Of a DNA stretch of 64,000 bases, positions 35,430 to 43,383 are shown in pieces. Each line of letters opens with the position of its first letter. The first letter of the stretch is position 1. The DNA is from Mycobacterium sp. IS-1590 (GTDB lineage Bacteria > Actinomycetota > Actinomycetes > Mycobacteriales > Mycobacteriaceae), in NCBI RefSeq assembly GCF_001500025.1, contig NZ_LQIW01000045.1, forward strand, positions 248,001-312,000, in the 5' to 3' direction. The translations under genes and the position numbers were made by a program. The notes under the pieces are model-generated. The model made no database searches and was not told the DNA's origin. It saw nothing but the letters and a program-made list of their open reading frames with translations.

Positions 35430-37288
35430 GCGTCCCGCTTGGCCTTGAGCAAATCGATCACCTGCTTGACCAGGTCGTCGAGGTTCGCTTCAGTGGTGTC
35501 GAGCACCAGGTCGGGATTCTCGGGTGGTTCGTACGGTGCGTCGATGCCGGTCAGGCCCTTGAGCTCACCCGCGCGGGCCCGGGCGTAGAGGCCCTTGGGA
35601 TCACGACGTTCGCACTCGTCGACCGGGGTGGCCACGTGCACCTCGATGAAGGGCAGTTTGGCGGCATCGTTGAGGGCGCGGGCGGTGTCGCGATCCGACT
35701 TCAGCGGCGACACCAACGACGCCAGCGCCACCACACCGGCGTCGGCGAACAGTCTTGTGAGGTGGCCGACCCGGCGGATGTTTTCGGCGCGATCACCGGC
35801 AGAGAACCCGAGGTCGTCGGAGAGCCCGTGCCGGATGTTGTCACCGTCGAGAAGGTAGGCCACATCGCCGGATTCGACGAGCGCGCGTTCGACGGCGACC
35901 GCGATTGTCGACTTGCCCGAGGCGGGAAGGCCGGTGAACCAGATCGTCGCTCCGCGTTGACCGGTCGAGGACCACCGATAGTCCCGGTCCAGGGAGGAGG
36001 GGTGCCATCGGATGTCGTTGCGTGTCTGCTCACCCGGCTTGACCGCGCGCGGTTCGATGATCGTGCCCGCGCCGACGGTGTCGTTGGTGGCCTCATCGAT
36101 GAGGATGAACGCGCCGCTGTCCTTGTTGTCGGCGTAAGGGTCGACGATCACGACCGAGCTCGTGCGAAGCGTGATCTCACCGACGTCGTTGAGCACCAAC
36201 TCGACCGGGCTGTCCAGGTCATCGAGCGTCTCTGGATTCAGGCGGCTGTGCAGCGACTGAACTGTCGCGCGGACCGTCTTCGTACCTTGTTTGAGTGCCA
36301 GCCGGTCACCCGCGCGCATCGGAGTTTCCCGGAACCAGCACACTGTCGCATCGAGCTCGCGGGCAAGGACGGGCAGGACGGCGTCGTCGGATCCGCTGAC
36401 GAGGACGTCTCCGCGTCCGACATCGATGTCGTCCGCCAGCTCCACCGAAACGGACAGCGGCGCAACGGCAACGGTGCGCTCGTCATCGAGAGTGTCGACG
36501 AGTGTCACGGTCGATCGGGTGCCGGCAGGCAGGCTGACGACCGAATCACCCGCCTGGAGCGTTCCACCGGAGATCCTTCCGGTATAGCGCCGCCGTTGGT
36601 CGACAGAGGGGCGGGACACCCACTGCACGGGCAGGCGCAATTTGTTCGATTGCGCGTGCGGTGCGCTCAGTTCGATGCCGTCGAGGTATTCAAGCAACGT
36701 CGGCCCGTCGTACCACGGTGTGTTGCGGGATCGGTGGACCACGTTGTCGCCGTGCTTGGCGGCGATCGGAACCACCGTGATGTCGATGTTGCCGAGGCGT
36801 GCCGAGAGCCGTTGAAGCTGCGTATGCACCTCGGCGAACCGCGACTGGTCGAACTCGACGAGGTCGATCTTGTTGACCGTTGCGACGAAGTGCTTGATTC
36901 CCAACAACTTCGCGATGCGCGCGTGTCGGTTGGTTTGACGCAGCACGCCTGCGCGGGCGTCGACGAGCAGGACGGCGACATGGGCGTTCGAGGCTCCCGT
37001 GAACATATTGCGGGTATAACGCTCATGACCCGGGGTGTCGGCGAGGATGTAGCTTCGGGTCTCCGTCGAGAAGAACCGGTAGGCCACGTCGATCGTGATG
37101 CCCTGTTCGCGTTCGGCGCGCAAACCGTCGGACAGGGCCGCCAGGTCGGCAATGCCCTCCTCGTCGGTGACGGCGTCGAGGTGGTCGGTCGGAAGGCTGT
37201 CGGTGTCGTGCAAGAGCCGACCGATCAGCGTGCTCTTACCGTCGTCGACCGAACCGGCGGTGGTGATGCGGAGGAGTTGGCGCGTCAT
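35417..37288 (-). CDS. cysNC: Bifunctional ATP sulfurylase GTPase subunit / APS kinase CysNC
   Basis: The start is ATG 37288, with an AAGGAA ribosome-binding site seven bases upstream (623 residues). The N-terminal CysN part is an EF-Tu-like GTPase with GSVDDGKSTLIGRLL, DTPGHERYTRNM and NKIDLVE. The C-terminal APS kinase has GLPASGKSTIA near residue 453. Together with CysD it makes APS from sulfate and ATP and phosphorylates it to PAPS. The start lies 35 bases after the cysD stop, in one operon. Confidence 0.93.
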   Translation of the reverse strand: MTRQLLRITTAGSVDDGKSTLIGRLLHDTDSLPTDHLDAVTDEEGIADLAALSDGLRAEREQGITIDVAYRFFSTETRSYILADTPGHERYTRNMFTGASNAHVAVLLVDARAGVLRQTNRHARIAKLLGIKHFVATVNKIDLVEFDQSRFAEVHTQLQRLSARLGNIDITVVPIAAKHGDNVVHRSRNTPWYDGPTLLEYLDGIELSAPHAQSNKLRLPVQWVSRPSVDQRRRYTGRISGGTLQAGDSVVSLPAGTRSTVTLVDTLDDERTVAVAPLSVSVELADDIDVGRGDVLVSGSDDAVLPVLARELDATVCWFRETPMRAGDRLALKQGTKTVRATVQSLHSRLNPETLDDLDSPVELVLNDVGEITLRTSSVVIVDPYADNKDSGAFILIDEATNDTVGAGTIIEPRAVKPGEQTRNDIRWHPSSLDRDYRWSSTGQRGATIWFTGLPASGKSTIAVAVERALVESGDVAYLLDGDNIRHGLSDDLGFSAGDRAENIRRVGHLTRLFADAGVVALASLVSPLKSDRDTARALNDAAKLPFIEVHVATPVDECERRDPKGLYARARAGELKGLTGIDAPYEPPENPDLVLDTTEANLDDLVKQVIDLLKAKRDAQFT

Positions 37289-37322
37289 CGACGGTTTCCT
37301 TGCTTTTTCGCGCATTCGCTCA

Positions 37323-38234
37323 TCAGAAATACCCTTCGCGCTTGCGGTCTTCCATGGCGGCTGCCGAGGTCCGATCGTCGGCTCGCGTCTCGCCGCGCTC
37401 CGACACCGTGGCAGCTGAGATCTCGGCGATGACACCCTCGATGTCGACAGCTTGTGAGCGCACCGCACCCGTGATGGTCAGATCGCCCACAGTCCGATAA
37501 CGGACTCTCTCGACGGATGCTGTCTCGCCGTCGACGGGTCTGGAGTACTCGGACACCGCGAGAAGGATGCCGTCGCGCTCGAAAACCTCACGTTCGTGGG
37601 CGAAGTAGATCGACGGAAGTTCGAGGTCTTCCAACTCGATATAGCGCCACACGTCGAGTTCGGTCCAGTTGCTCAGGGGAAAGACCCTGACCTGTTCGCC
37701 CTTCCTGATGCGGCCGTTGTACAGCGACCACGGCTCCGGCCGCTGGGCTCGCGGATCCCACTGACCGAACTCGTCTCGGAAGGACAGGATCCGCTCCTTG
37801 GCGCGGGCGCGCTCCTCGTCGCGGCGGGCTCCGCCGAACGCCGCGTCAAACCGTCCTTCTTCGAGCGCGTCGAGCAGGGTACGGGTCTGCTGACGGTTGC
37901 GCGACGCCCCGGGGCCGGGATCAGGGACGCGGCCCTTGTCGATCGACTCCTGCACCGAAGCCACCGTCAACTTGTGCCCCTTGCCTGTGACTCGGCGGTC
38001 ACGAAACTCGATGACCTCTTCGAAATTGTGGCCGGTGTCGACGTGCATGACAGGAAAAGGCAGCGGTGATGGGCGAAAAGCCTTCTCCGCGAGACGAAGA
38101 AGTACGATCGAGTCCTTGCCCGCCGAGAACAGCAGCACCGGCCGTTCCAGTTCGGCGACGACCTCGCGGATGATGTGTACTGCCTCGGCCTCCAACAGTC
38201 GAAGCTCGTCGACGTGCAGGGTGTCCACTGTCAT
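37323..38234 (-). CDS. cysD: Sulfate adenylyltransferase small subunit CysD
   Basis: The start is ATG 38234, which overlaps the sulfotransferase stop as ATGA (303 residues). The PP-loop ATP pyrophosphatase motif is LLFSAGKDSIVLLRLA, followed by HVDTGHNFEEVIEFRD and the SLYNGR and C-terminal EDRKREGYF blocks typical of CysD. CysD catalyses adenylation of sulfate, activated by the CysN GTPase. It is co-directional with cysNC and the sulfotransferase. Confidence 0.93.
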   Translation of the reverse strand: MTVDTLHVDELRLLEAEAVHIIREVVAELERPVLLFSAGKDSIVLLRLAEKAFRPSPLPFPVMHVDTGHNFEEVIEFRDRRVTGKGHKLTVASVQESIDKGRVPDPGPGASRNRQQTRTLLDALEEGRFDAAFGGARRDEERARAKERILSFRDEFGQWDPRAQRPEPWSLYNGRIRKGEQVRVFPLSNWTELDVWRYIELEDLELPSIYFAHEREVFERDGILLAVSEYSRPVDGETASVERVRYRTVGDLTITGAVRSQAVDIEGVIAEISAATVSERGETRADDRTSAAAMEDRKREGYF

Positions 38235-39031
38235 GTCGGAAGTCCTTCTCTTTCTGCGTCCGCGCGGTACCGGTCGACCCACTCATCGGAGCGTTGATCG
38301 GCCTGCCGCTCGAGAACGGGTTGCGGCGCCAGCCGCCGGTCCTGTCCGAGCGCTTCGAGGACGTCGCCCACAATCTGGGAAAGATTGCGCCACAACACCG
38401 GGTACGGCACTTCCATCGGCGCGACACCTTCCTCGGCGAACCAGTTGCGCCAGCCCTCTTCCTGGGCCCGCAGCATCGTCACGACGTGGGCGATGGCGCC
38501 GGCGTGGTACTGGGCGCGGGCATCGCGCGTTGGGTCGGGCCTGCCTCGCCATACCCGGGTTTGGACCGCCCGCCAGAACGAAACCGCCTGGGAGACGACG
38601 TCCGGACGGAAGACGTGGATGAGGAACGGGTCGCTACCGATGACGTCCCGGATGGCCGACAGCAGGCCGGTGCCGGAGCGGTCGGGCAGTCCGCCGGCGC
38701 GATCGAGCAGCAACGGGGTCTGGTTCCACATCAGCTTGCCGCCCCAGATGCCGTTGGGGGTGCGGCCGACCGTGCGGATGTAATCGCGCCAGATGTCCGG
38801 GGGAGCGAGGTCGGGCTTGCCCTCGTCCAGTGGGTCGAGGAGGCGCAGGATCGACTCGTCGGTCACACCCTCGAACCACTGCCTGGGCTGCGGTGACTGG
38901 CTGGTGCTCGGCAGGTACTGAAAGAACTCGCCGGGCTCTCCGGCGACCCCCGTCGCGCGCAGGGACTCCACCAGCAGGGTACTGCCGCTGCGTTGAGAGG
39001 CCAGGACGAGATAGGCCGTCGGGGCTGACAT
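38231..39031 (-). CDS. stf0: Stf0-type sulfotransferase (trehalose 2-sulfotransferase)
   Basis: This 266-residue PAPS-dependent sulfotransferase has a 5'-phosphosulfate loop SQRSGSTLL at residues 12-20, then GEPGEFFQY with Glu35, probably corresponding to the Stf0 general base, and a 3'-phosphate-binding Arg/Ser region (FRPDVVSQAVSFWRA). Stf0 (Rv0295c) transfers sulfate to the 2-position of trehalose, the first step toward sulfolipid-1 in M. tuberculosis. The overlap with cysD supplies PAPS in the same transcript. In this species the final product is unknown. Confidence 0.86.
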   Translation of the reverse strand: MSAPTAYLVLASQRSGSTLLVESLRATGVAGEPGEFFQYLPSTSQSPQPRQWFEGVTDESILRLLDPLDEGKPDLAPPDIWRDYIRTVGRTPNGIWGGKLMWNQTPLLLDRAGGLPDRSGTGLLSAIRDVIGSDPFLIHVFRPDVVSQAVSFWRAVQTRVWRGRPDPTRDARAQYHAGAIAHVVTMLRAQEEGWRNWFAEEGVAPMEVPYPVLWRNLSQIVGDVLEALGQDRRLAPQPVLERQADQRSDEWVDRYRADAEREGLPT

Positions 39032-39075
39032 GCGCGCAGCTTACCCACAGGGCAAACATCTGACACCCCAAGAGT

Positions 39076-39096
39076 TTTCGCTCATGCTGAGCGAAA
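39076..39096 (-). terminator. Hairpin between the sulfatase and stf0
   Basis: TTTCGCTCA (39076-39084) and TGAGCGAAA (39088-39096) are perfect 9-base inverted arms around a three-base loop, directly beyond the sulfatase TAG. It probably terminates sulfatase transcription ahead of stf0; no U-tract follows. Confidence 0.5.
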
Positions 39097-40464
39097 CTAT
39101 TGGTCGCTGTGGTCGCCCGTGACGCCGCGTTCGGCCGCGAGTGCGGAGCGGCTCGGCAGCTGACCTTGAATTTGCAGATATGTCTCGGTGTAGCGCTCCG
39201 ATATGCGGGTGCCTGCGAACTCCGACGGGATCACATCGTTGGTCTTGACGCGCCAGTCGTTGAGTAGCAGGGCGAGATCGTCGGCGATGGATTCGGCCAC
39301 ATCTGAGCCGCTTTGGGCCAGAAGGTTGTTCGACTCGTCGGGGTCGGCGCGCAGGTCGTAGAGCTCTCGTTGCGGTCGCTCGGCACGCGTGAGGGGCGCG
39401 ACGATGCGCCCGGGCGCACTGTCGGCGATATCCAACGGTAGATCGAGGAGCGGGCGCGACGCATAGTTCTCGATGTAGCTGTATTCCTTGGTTCGGATCG
39501 CGCGGATGGGGTCGAAGGAGTCGTGGTAGGTCTTCGCGGTGTACACCTCGGTGCGCACGGGCGGCCCGGGGGAGGCCAGCAGTGCGGCCTTGTGCGAGAG
39601 TCCCTCGACGTCGGCCGGTACCTGGACATCGAGGAGTTCGAGCAGTGTGGGAAGCAGGTCCACGCCGCTGAACAACTCGTCGTAGACCTTCGGCTGGACG
39701 GGCGCGTCGCGAGGTGGGCGCAGAATCAGCGCGATGCCCGTACCCGCTTCGTACAGAGTCGATTTGGCGCGGGGAAGCGCTGGGCCGTGGTCGGTCACGA
39801 ACACCACCCAGGTGGTGCGGTCGAGGCCGGTCGCCGAAAGGGTGTCGAGCAGACGGCCGACCGCGGCATCGGCCACCGATATCGATCCGTAGAACTCGGC
39901 GAGATCCTGCCGGACCTCCGCAGTGTCGGGCAGATATTCGGGGACGTCGACGCCGGTGGCGTCGGCTGGCTCATACCTGTCGCGCGGATACGGTCGATGC
40001 GTCTCGAAGAAGCCCGCCGTCAGCAGGAACGGCTTCTCTGGTGGCTCGGTGAGCCACCGTGTCGCGTGTTCGACGACGTATTCACAGTAGGAATTCGAGA
40101 CGTCGAACTCATCGAAGCCGAGCCTGGCGGGGTATGAGGTTTCGTGTTGCATACCGAACAACGCGGTGTGCCAACCTGATTCGGACAAAACCTGTGGCAG
40201 CGTACGAACGCCTGCACGGTATTCCCAGCCGTGGTGGGCCAGGCCGACGAGGCCATTGCTCTGGGGGTAGCGGCCCGTGAACAACGATCCGCGCGATGGC
40301 GAGCAGAGCGGCGCAGTCGCGTGCGCGCGGGTGAACAGAATGCCGTCGGCAGCGAGTTCGTCGAGACGCGGACTCGACACGTCAGGGTGGCCGTAGGCGC
40401 CGAGATAGCGGCCGAGGTCGTGCCAGTGAACGATCAGCACGTTGTCTCGGCGCCGTTCTGTCAC
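39097..40464 (-). CDS. Type I sulfatase (arylsulfatase family, Rv0296c-like)
   Basis: The start is GTG 40464, preceded by AAAGGATG (455 residues). The formylglycine signature is intact: CSPSRGSLFTGRYP with Cys54, the residue converted to formylglycine. The N-terminal DNVLIVHWHDLGRYLGAYG holds metal ligands, and VTDHGPALPRAKSTLYEAG holds the late Asp-His pair. The enzyme should hydrolyse a sulfate ester. It lies upstream of stf0-cysD-cysNC on the same strand and could release sulfate for the downstream sulfate-activation genes or act on a sulfated envelope product. Confidence 0.9.
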   Translation of the reverse strand: MTERRRDNVLIVHWHDLGRYLGAYGHPDVSSPRLDELAADGILFTRAHATAPLCSPSRGSLFTGRYPQSNGLVGLAHHGWEYRAGVRTLPQVLSESGWHTALFGMQHETSYPARLGFDEFDVSNSYCEYVVEHATRWLTEPPEKPFLLTAGFFETHRPYPRDRYEPADATGVDVPEYLPDTAEVRQDLAEFYGSISVADAAVGRLLDTLSATGLDRTTWVVFVTDHGPALPRAKSTLYEAGTGIALILRPPRDAPVQPKVYDELFSGVDLLPTLLELLDVQVPADVEGLSHKAALLASPGPPVRTEVYTAKTYHDSFDPIRAIRTKEYSYIENYASRPLLDLPLDIADSAPGRIVAPLTRAERPQRELYDLRADPDESNNLLAQSGSDVAESIADDLALLLNDWRVKTNDVIPSEFAGTRISERYTETYLQIQGQLPSRSALAAERGVTGDHSDQ

Positions 40465-40542
40465 GTCACATCCTTTCGTCGTCGACGCCCCCACTTCAAC
40501 GTGCTCGGCCCGATAGGGCAAGCCTTCGACTCGGTCGGCACG

Positions 40543-40602
40543 TTATCCACAACCGTCTGACTCGCGACGGGCGGGTTATCCCCAAGTTGAGATTCATCCA
40601 CA
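40543..40602 (+). promoter_or_regulatory. Cluster of DnaA-box-like sequences upstream of the HNH gene
   Basis: TTATCCACA at 40543-40551 is an exact DnaA-box consensus. TTATCCCCA at 40576-40584 (8 of 9) and TCATCCACA at 40594-40602 follow in the same direction. They lie in the 190-base gap between the sulfatase and the DUF222/HNH gene. No AT-rich unwinding element is visible, so an origin is unlikely. A binding function is inferred. Confidence 0.45.
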
Positions 40603-40654
40603 GACGGGTGTTGACCGCTGGTCACACCACCAGCAGGTCGATAGTTTCGATCAC

Positions 40655-42142
40655 ATGTTCGAAAAGTTGGTGGCCGCGGCCTTCAGTGTCCGGGGCGCGG
40701 GTGCGGTCGGGGCGTGGGCGCGAGTGGAAAACGCCGCCAGCGCGTACCGGCTGGCGGCTGCCGCTGACGTGCTTGATCGCCTGATCAGTGAAGCCGGGTC
40801 CGTCGATCGTGAGCAGTGGTGCATCGACAACTGGGCGATCGCGGCCGCCGAGGTCGCCGCCGCCCAAGGCGTCTCGCTGGGGGTGGCCTCCCACCAGTTG
40901 ATGCTCGCCGATGACCTGCGCCGGCGCCTGCCGGCGGTGAGCGCGGTGTTCGCCACCGGCGCGATCTCCTACCGCACCGTGGCCGCAGTGTCACACCGCA
41001 GCCGCCTGGTGCGCGATGCGGATGCCCTGGCCAAACTCGACGCCGAGCTGGCCTCCCAGCTGACCCAGTGGGGCACCCTGTCCACCGAGCGGTTGCACAC
41101 CGCCATCGACACCTGCGTCGACCGCTATGATCCCGCCGCGGTGCGGCGCACCGAATACGCCGCACGCGGGCGCCACGTCGACATCCACGACCCCCGCGAC
41201 GGGTCGGGCACCGTCGCGCTGGAAGCCACATTGTTGGCCACCGACGGCCAAGCCCTCGACACCCGCTTGGATGCGATGGCCGCCGCGGTATGTGCCCACG
41301 ACCCACGTACCGTTGAGCAACGCCGCTCCGATGCGTTGGGCGCCCTCGGCCAGGGCGCCGACCGCCTGGCCTGTGGCTGTGGGCGCCCCGACTGCGGCGC
41401 CGCGGCGGCGACACCGAGTGCGGTGGTCATGCACATGATCGCGCGCGAAGAGTCACTGACCGATGACACCCCGGCCACGTTGGACGGGCGCGTGCCCCCC
41501 AGCGAGCAGGAGCCACCGTCCGCTCCGGCGGGCACCGACCCGGGCTATCTGATGGGTAAGGGCCTGCTACCGGCCCCCCTGCTGGCAGCCAAGCTGGCCG
41601 GCACCGCCACGATCCAACCCGTCATCCATCCCGGGGACGCCGGGCCTGAACCGCGCTACCGCCCCTCAGAGGTGCTGGCGTGGTTTGTGCGCTGCCGCGA
41701 CATGACGTGCCGGTTCCCCGGCTGTGATGTCCCGGCTACCGACTGCGACATCGACCACAGCGTGGCCTATCCGGTCGGGCCCACCCAAGCCTCCAACCTC
41801 AAATGCCTGTGCCGACAACACCACCTGCTCAAAACCTTCGTCGGCTGGCGCGAAGTACAGCACCGCGACGGCATGATCGAATGGACCTCGCGACACGGCC
41901 AGACCTACATCACCCACCCTGGCAGCCGGCTGCTGTTTCCCGAACTGTGCCGCCCCACCGCCCCAGCGTTGATCGATCCCACCATCGACACCACATCCGA
42001 CGACGCGCGCACCCTGAAAATGCCGCGCCGCAAACAAACCCGAGCCCAAGCCCGAACCCAAGCCATCAACGACGAACGCCGCCACAATCAACCGATCGTC
42101 GACGCACAACTCGCCGAACGCAACAAACCCCCACCCTTCTGA
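40655..42142 (+). CDS. DUF222/HNH endonuclease-type protein (13E12 family)
   Basis: This 495-residue protein contains the N-terminal DUF222 domain, about residues 15-280, typical of 13E12-repeat proteins. The C-terminal HNH nuclease-like domain has the zinc-ribbon/HNH pattern CRFPGCDVPATDCDIDHSV and CLCRQHHLL, with the catalytic-type His in DIDHSVAYP. Mycobacteria carry many paralogues, some mobile, with no defined role. It is flanked by unrelated genes with no terminal repeats. Confidence 0.87.
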   Translation: MFEKLVAAAFSVRGAGAVGAWARVENAASAYRLAAAADVLDRLISEAGSVDREQWCIDNWAIAAAEVAAAQGVSLGVASHQLMLADDLRRRLPAVSAVFATGAISYRTVAAVSHRSRLVRDADALAKLDAELASQLTQWGTLSTERLHTAIDTCVDRYDPAAVRRTEYAARGRHVDIHDPRDGSGTVALEATLLATDGQALDTRLDAMAAAVCAHDPRTVEQRRSDALGALGQGADRLACGCGRPDCGAAAATPSAVVMHMIAREESLTDDTPATLDGRVPPSEQEPPSAPAGTDPGYLMGKGLLPAPLLAAKLAGTATIQPVIHPGDAGPEPRYRPSEVLAWFVRCRDMTCRFPGCDVPATDCDIDHSVAYPVGPTQASNLKCLCRQHHLLKTFVGWREVQHRDGMIEWTSRHGQTYITHPGSRLLFPELCRPTAPALIDPTIDTTSDDARTLKMPRRKQTRAQARTQAINDERRHNQPIVDAQLAERNKPPPF

Positions 42143-42172
42143 AAGCGACGGGGCGATCGCGAGGTGTAAGAC

Positions 42173-42191
42173 CGACCCGACCTACGGGTCG
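42173..42191. terminator. Small hairpin between convergent HNH and Rv0307c-like genes
   Basis: CGACCCG (42173-42179) and CGGGTCG (42185-42191) form a 7-base stem with a 5-base loop at the junction of two converging genes. It overlaps the last codons of the minus-strand gene. Evidence for termination is modest. Confidence 0.35.
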
Positions 42192-42664
42192 TAGGGCACT
42201 CCCACGGCCCGGAACACGTATTCGGGCGGGACATCGAAGGACACCGATCGCCGGGGGAGGCGTGAGAGGACGTCCTCGGGAATGGAGACCTTGTAATGCA
42301 TCGAAAGTTCGCCGGTGAAGCGCGAATCGACCCCGGCGATGTCGACATCGAGCTGCACACCGGTCTCCGAGAGCTGGGCGGTGACGGTCCCGGCCTGCGT
42401 AGCGTCCCAGCGTTGATCGATGGTGCGGCCCGCCAGTTTCGGCACGGTCGACAGCGTGGCGAGTACACGCTGGCTGGTCAGCGCCAGCGAGCCCACGTAA
42501 CTGGTTACGTTTGCGTTCGCACGTCGTCCCGGAATCTTGCCGCTGAACCGTCGGGTCACCGCGATGTATTCGGCGAGGAAGAGCACACCCTCGGCTTCCA
42601 CCTCGGCCCGTAAGTCGTCTGGCATACCGCCGATACGGAGCAGCTTGCGCAGGAATACGGCCAT
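42182..42664 (-). CDS. Conserved hypothetical protein (Rv0307c-like)
   Basis: The 160-residue protein has no recognised catalytic motif. It opens MAVFLRKLLRIGG, and a beta-rich middle follows (GSLALTSQRVLATLS, TVTAQLSETGVQLDVDIAG) that resembles PH-like beta-sandwich patterns, which is only a visual suggestion. It precedes the divergent PAP2 phosphatase gene with a 47-base gap, as Rv0307c does with Rv0308. Function is unknown. Confidence 0.7.
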   Translation of the reverse strand: MAVFLRKLLRIGGMPDDLRAEVEAEGVLFLAEYIAVTRRFSGKIPGRRANANVTSYVGSLALTSQRVLATLSTVPKLAGRTIDQRWDATQAGTVTAQLSETGVQLDVDIAGVDSRFTGELSMHYKVSIPEDVLSRLPRRSVSFDVPPEYVFRAVGVPYDP

Positions 42665-42711
42665 GAGCAGTCACCCTAACGGCCGCAGCACCCACGTGGT
42701 AGAGGTGGACG

Positions 42712-43383
42712 ATGGCATCACACACGCCTCGGCTGGTGATATCGGCACTGGCCGCCGTCGCGGTGTATGCCCTGCTGTGGATCGGTTCCGCGCAGCAGTG
42801 GACGTGGTTGGCCGACATCGATTCCGCGGCGCTCGACGCTTTCTATCCGCTCGGTGTCGACCATCCGGGATGGGTGCTCGGATGGGATCTCTTCTGCACC
42901 GCTCTGGGCCCGGGCATGTTCCGCGTAGTGACCGTTGTCTTCATAGTTGTCGCGTTCGTGCGCCGCCGGATCCGCATCGCGATATTCCTGATCGTGACCG
43001 TGGAACTGGCCGGACTCGTAACGGAGATCGCGAAGGGCGCCGCCGACCGGCCCCGCCCGGACACCGCGTTCGTCACCGCGCTCGGAACATCGTTCCCCTC
43101 CGGCCACGCCCTCGGGGTGATCGTCGCCGTTCTCGCCCTGCTGACCGTCGGTCTGCCTGCCATGCGTCCGGCCGTCCGTGCGTGGCTCATCGCTGGGGGC
43201 TTCGGCGTCGTCGTCCTCATCGGCGTTGGCCGCGTAGTGCTCAACGTTCATCATCCGACCGACGTCGTGGCCGGATGGGCTTTGGGCTACGCGTATTTCG
43301 TGCTTTGTCTTCTCGCCGTGCGGCCGTCGTGGCCGGTCATGGAAGTGGCCGAAACACCGGAAGCGCCCGGTATCGCACGCTGA
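42712..43383 (+). CDS. PAP2-family membrane phosphatase (Rv0308-like)
   Basis: This 223-residue integral membrane protein has the three PAP2 motifs: KGAADRPRP, SFPSGHA and GRVVLNVHHPTD, with the usual Ser of the third replaced by Gly. Five to six hydrophobic segments surround them. Such proteins dephosphorylate lipid phosphates such as phosphatidate or polyprenyl diphosphates. The 3' end overlaps the convergent PAP2-kinase fusion gene by 47 bases. Confidence 0.85.
   Translation: MASHTPRLVISALAAVAVYALLWIGSAQQWTWLADIDSAALDAFYPLGVDHPGWVLGWDLFCTALGPGMFRVVTVVFIVVAFVRRRIRIAIFLIVTVELAGLVTEIAKGAADRPRPDTAFVTALGTSFPSGHALGVIVAVLALLTVGLPAMRPAVRAWLIAGGFGVVVLIGVGRVVLNVHHPTDVVAGWALGYAYFVLCLLAVRPSWPVMEVAETPEAPGIAR

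Noticed and set aside
35312..37432. 706-codon plus-strand open frame
   Set aside because: It is antisense to cysNC, which carries all expected motifs; the frame is a GC-bias shadow.
40543..40602. DnaA-box cluster considered as a replication origin
   Set aside because: No AT-rich unwinding region, no dnaA/dnaN nearby, and only one exact box.
40655..42142. DUF222/HNH gene considered as part of an integrated mobile element
   Set aside because: No terminal repeats, integrase, attachment site or target duplication was seen at its borders.
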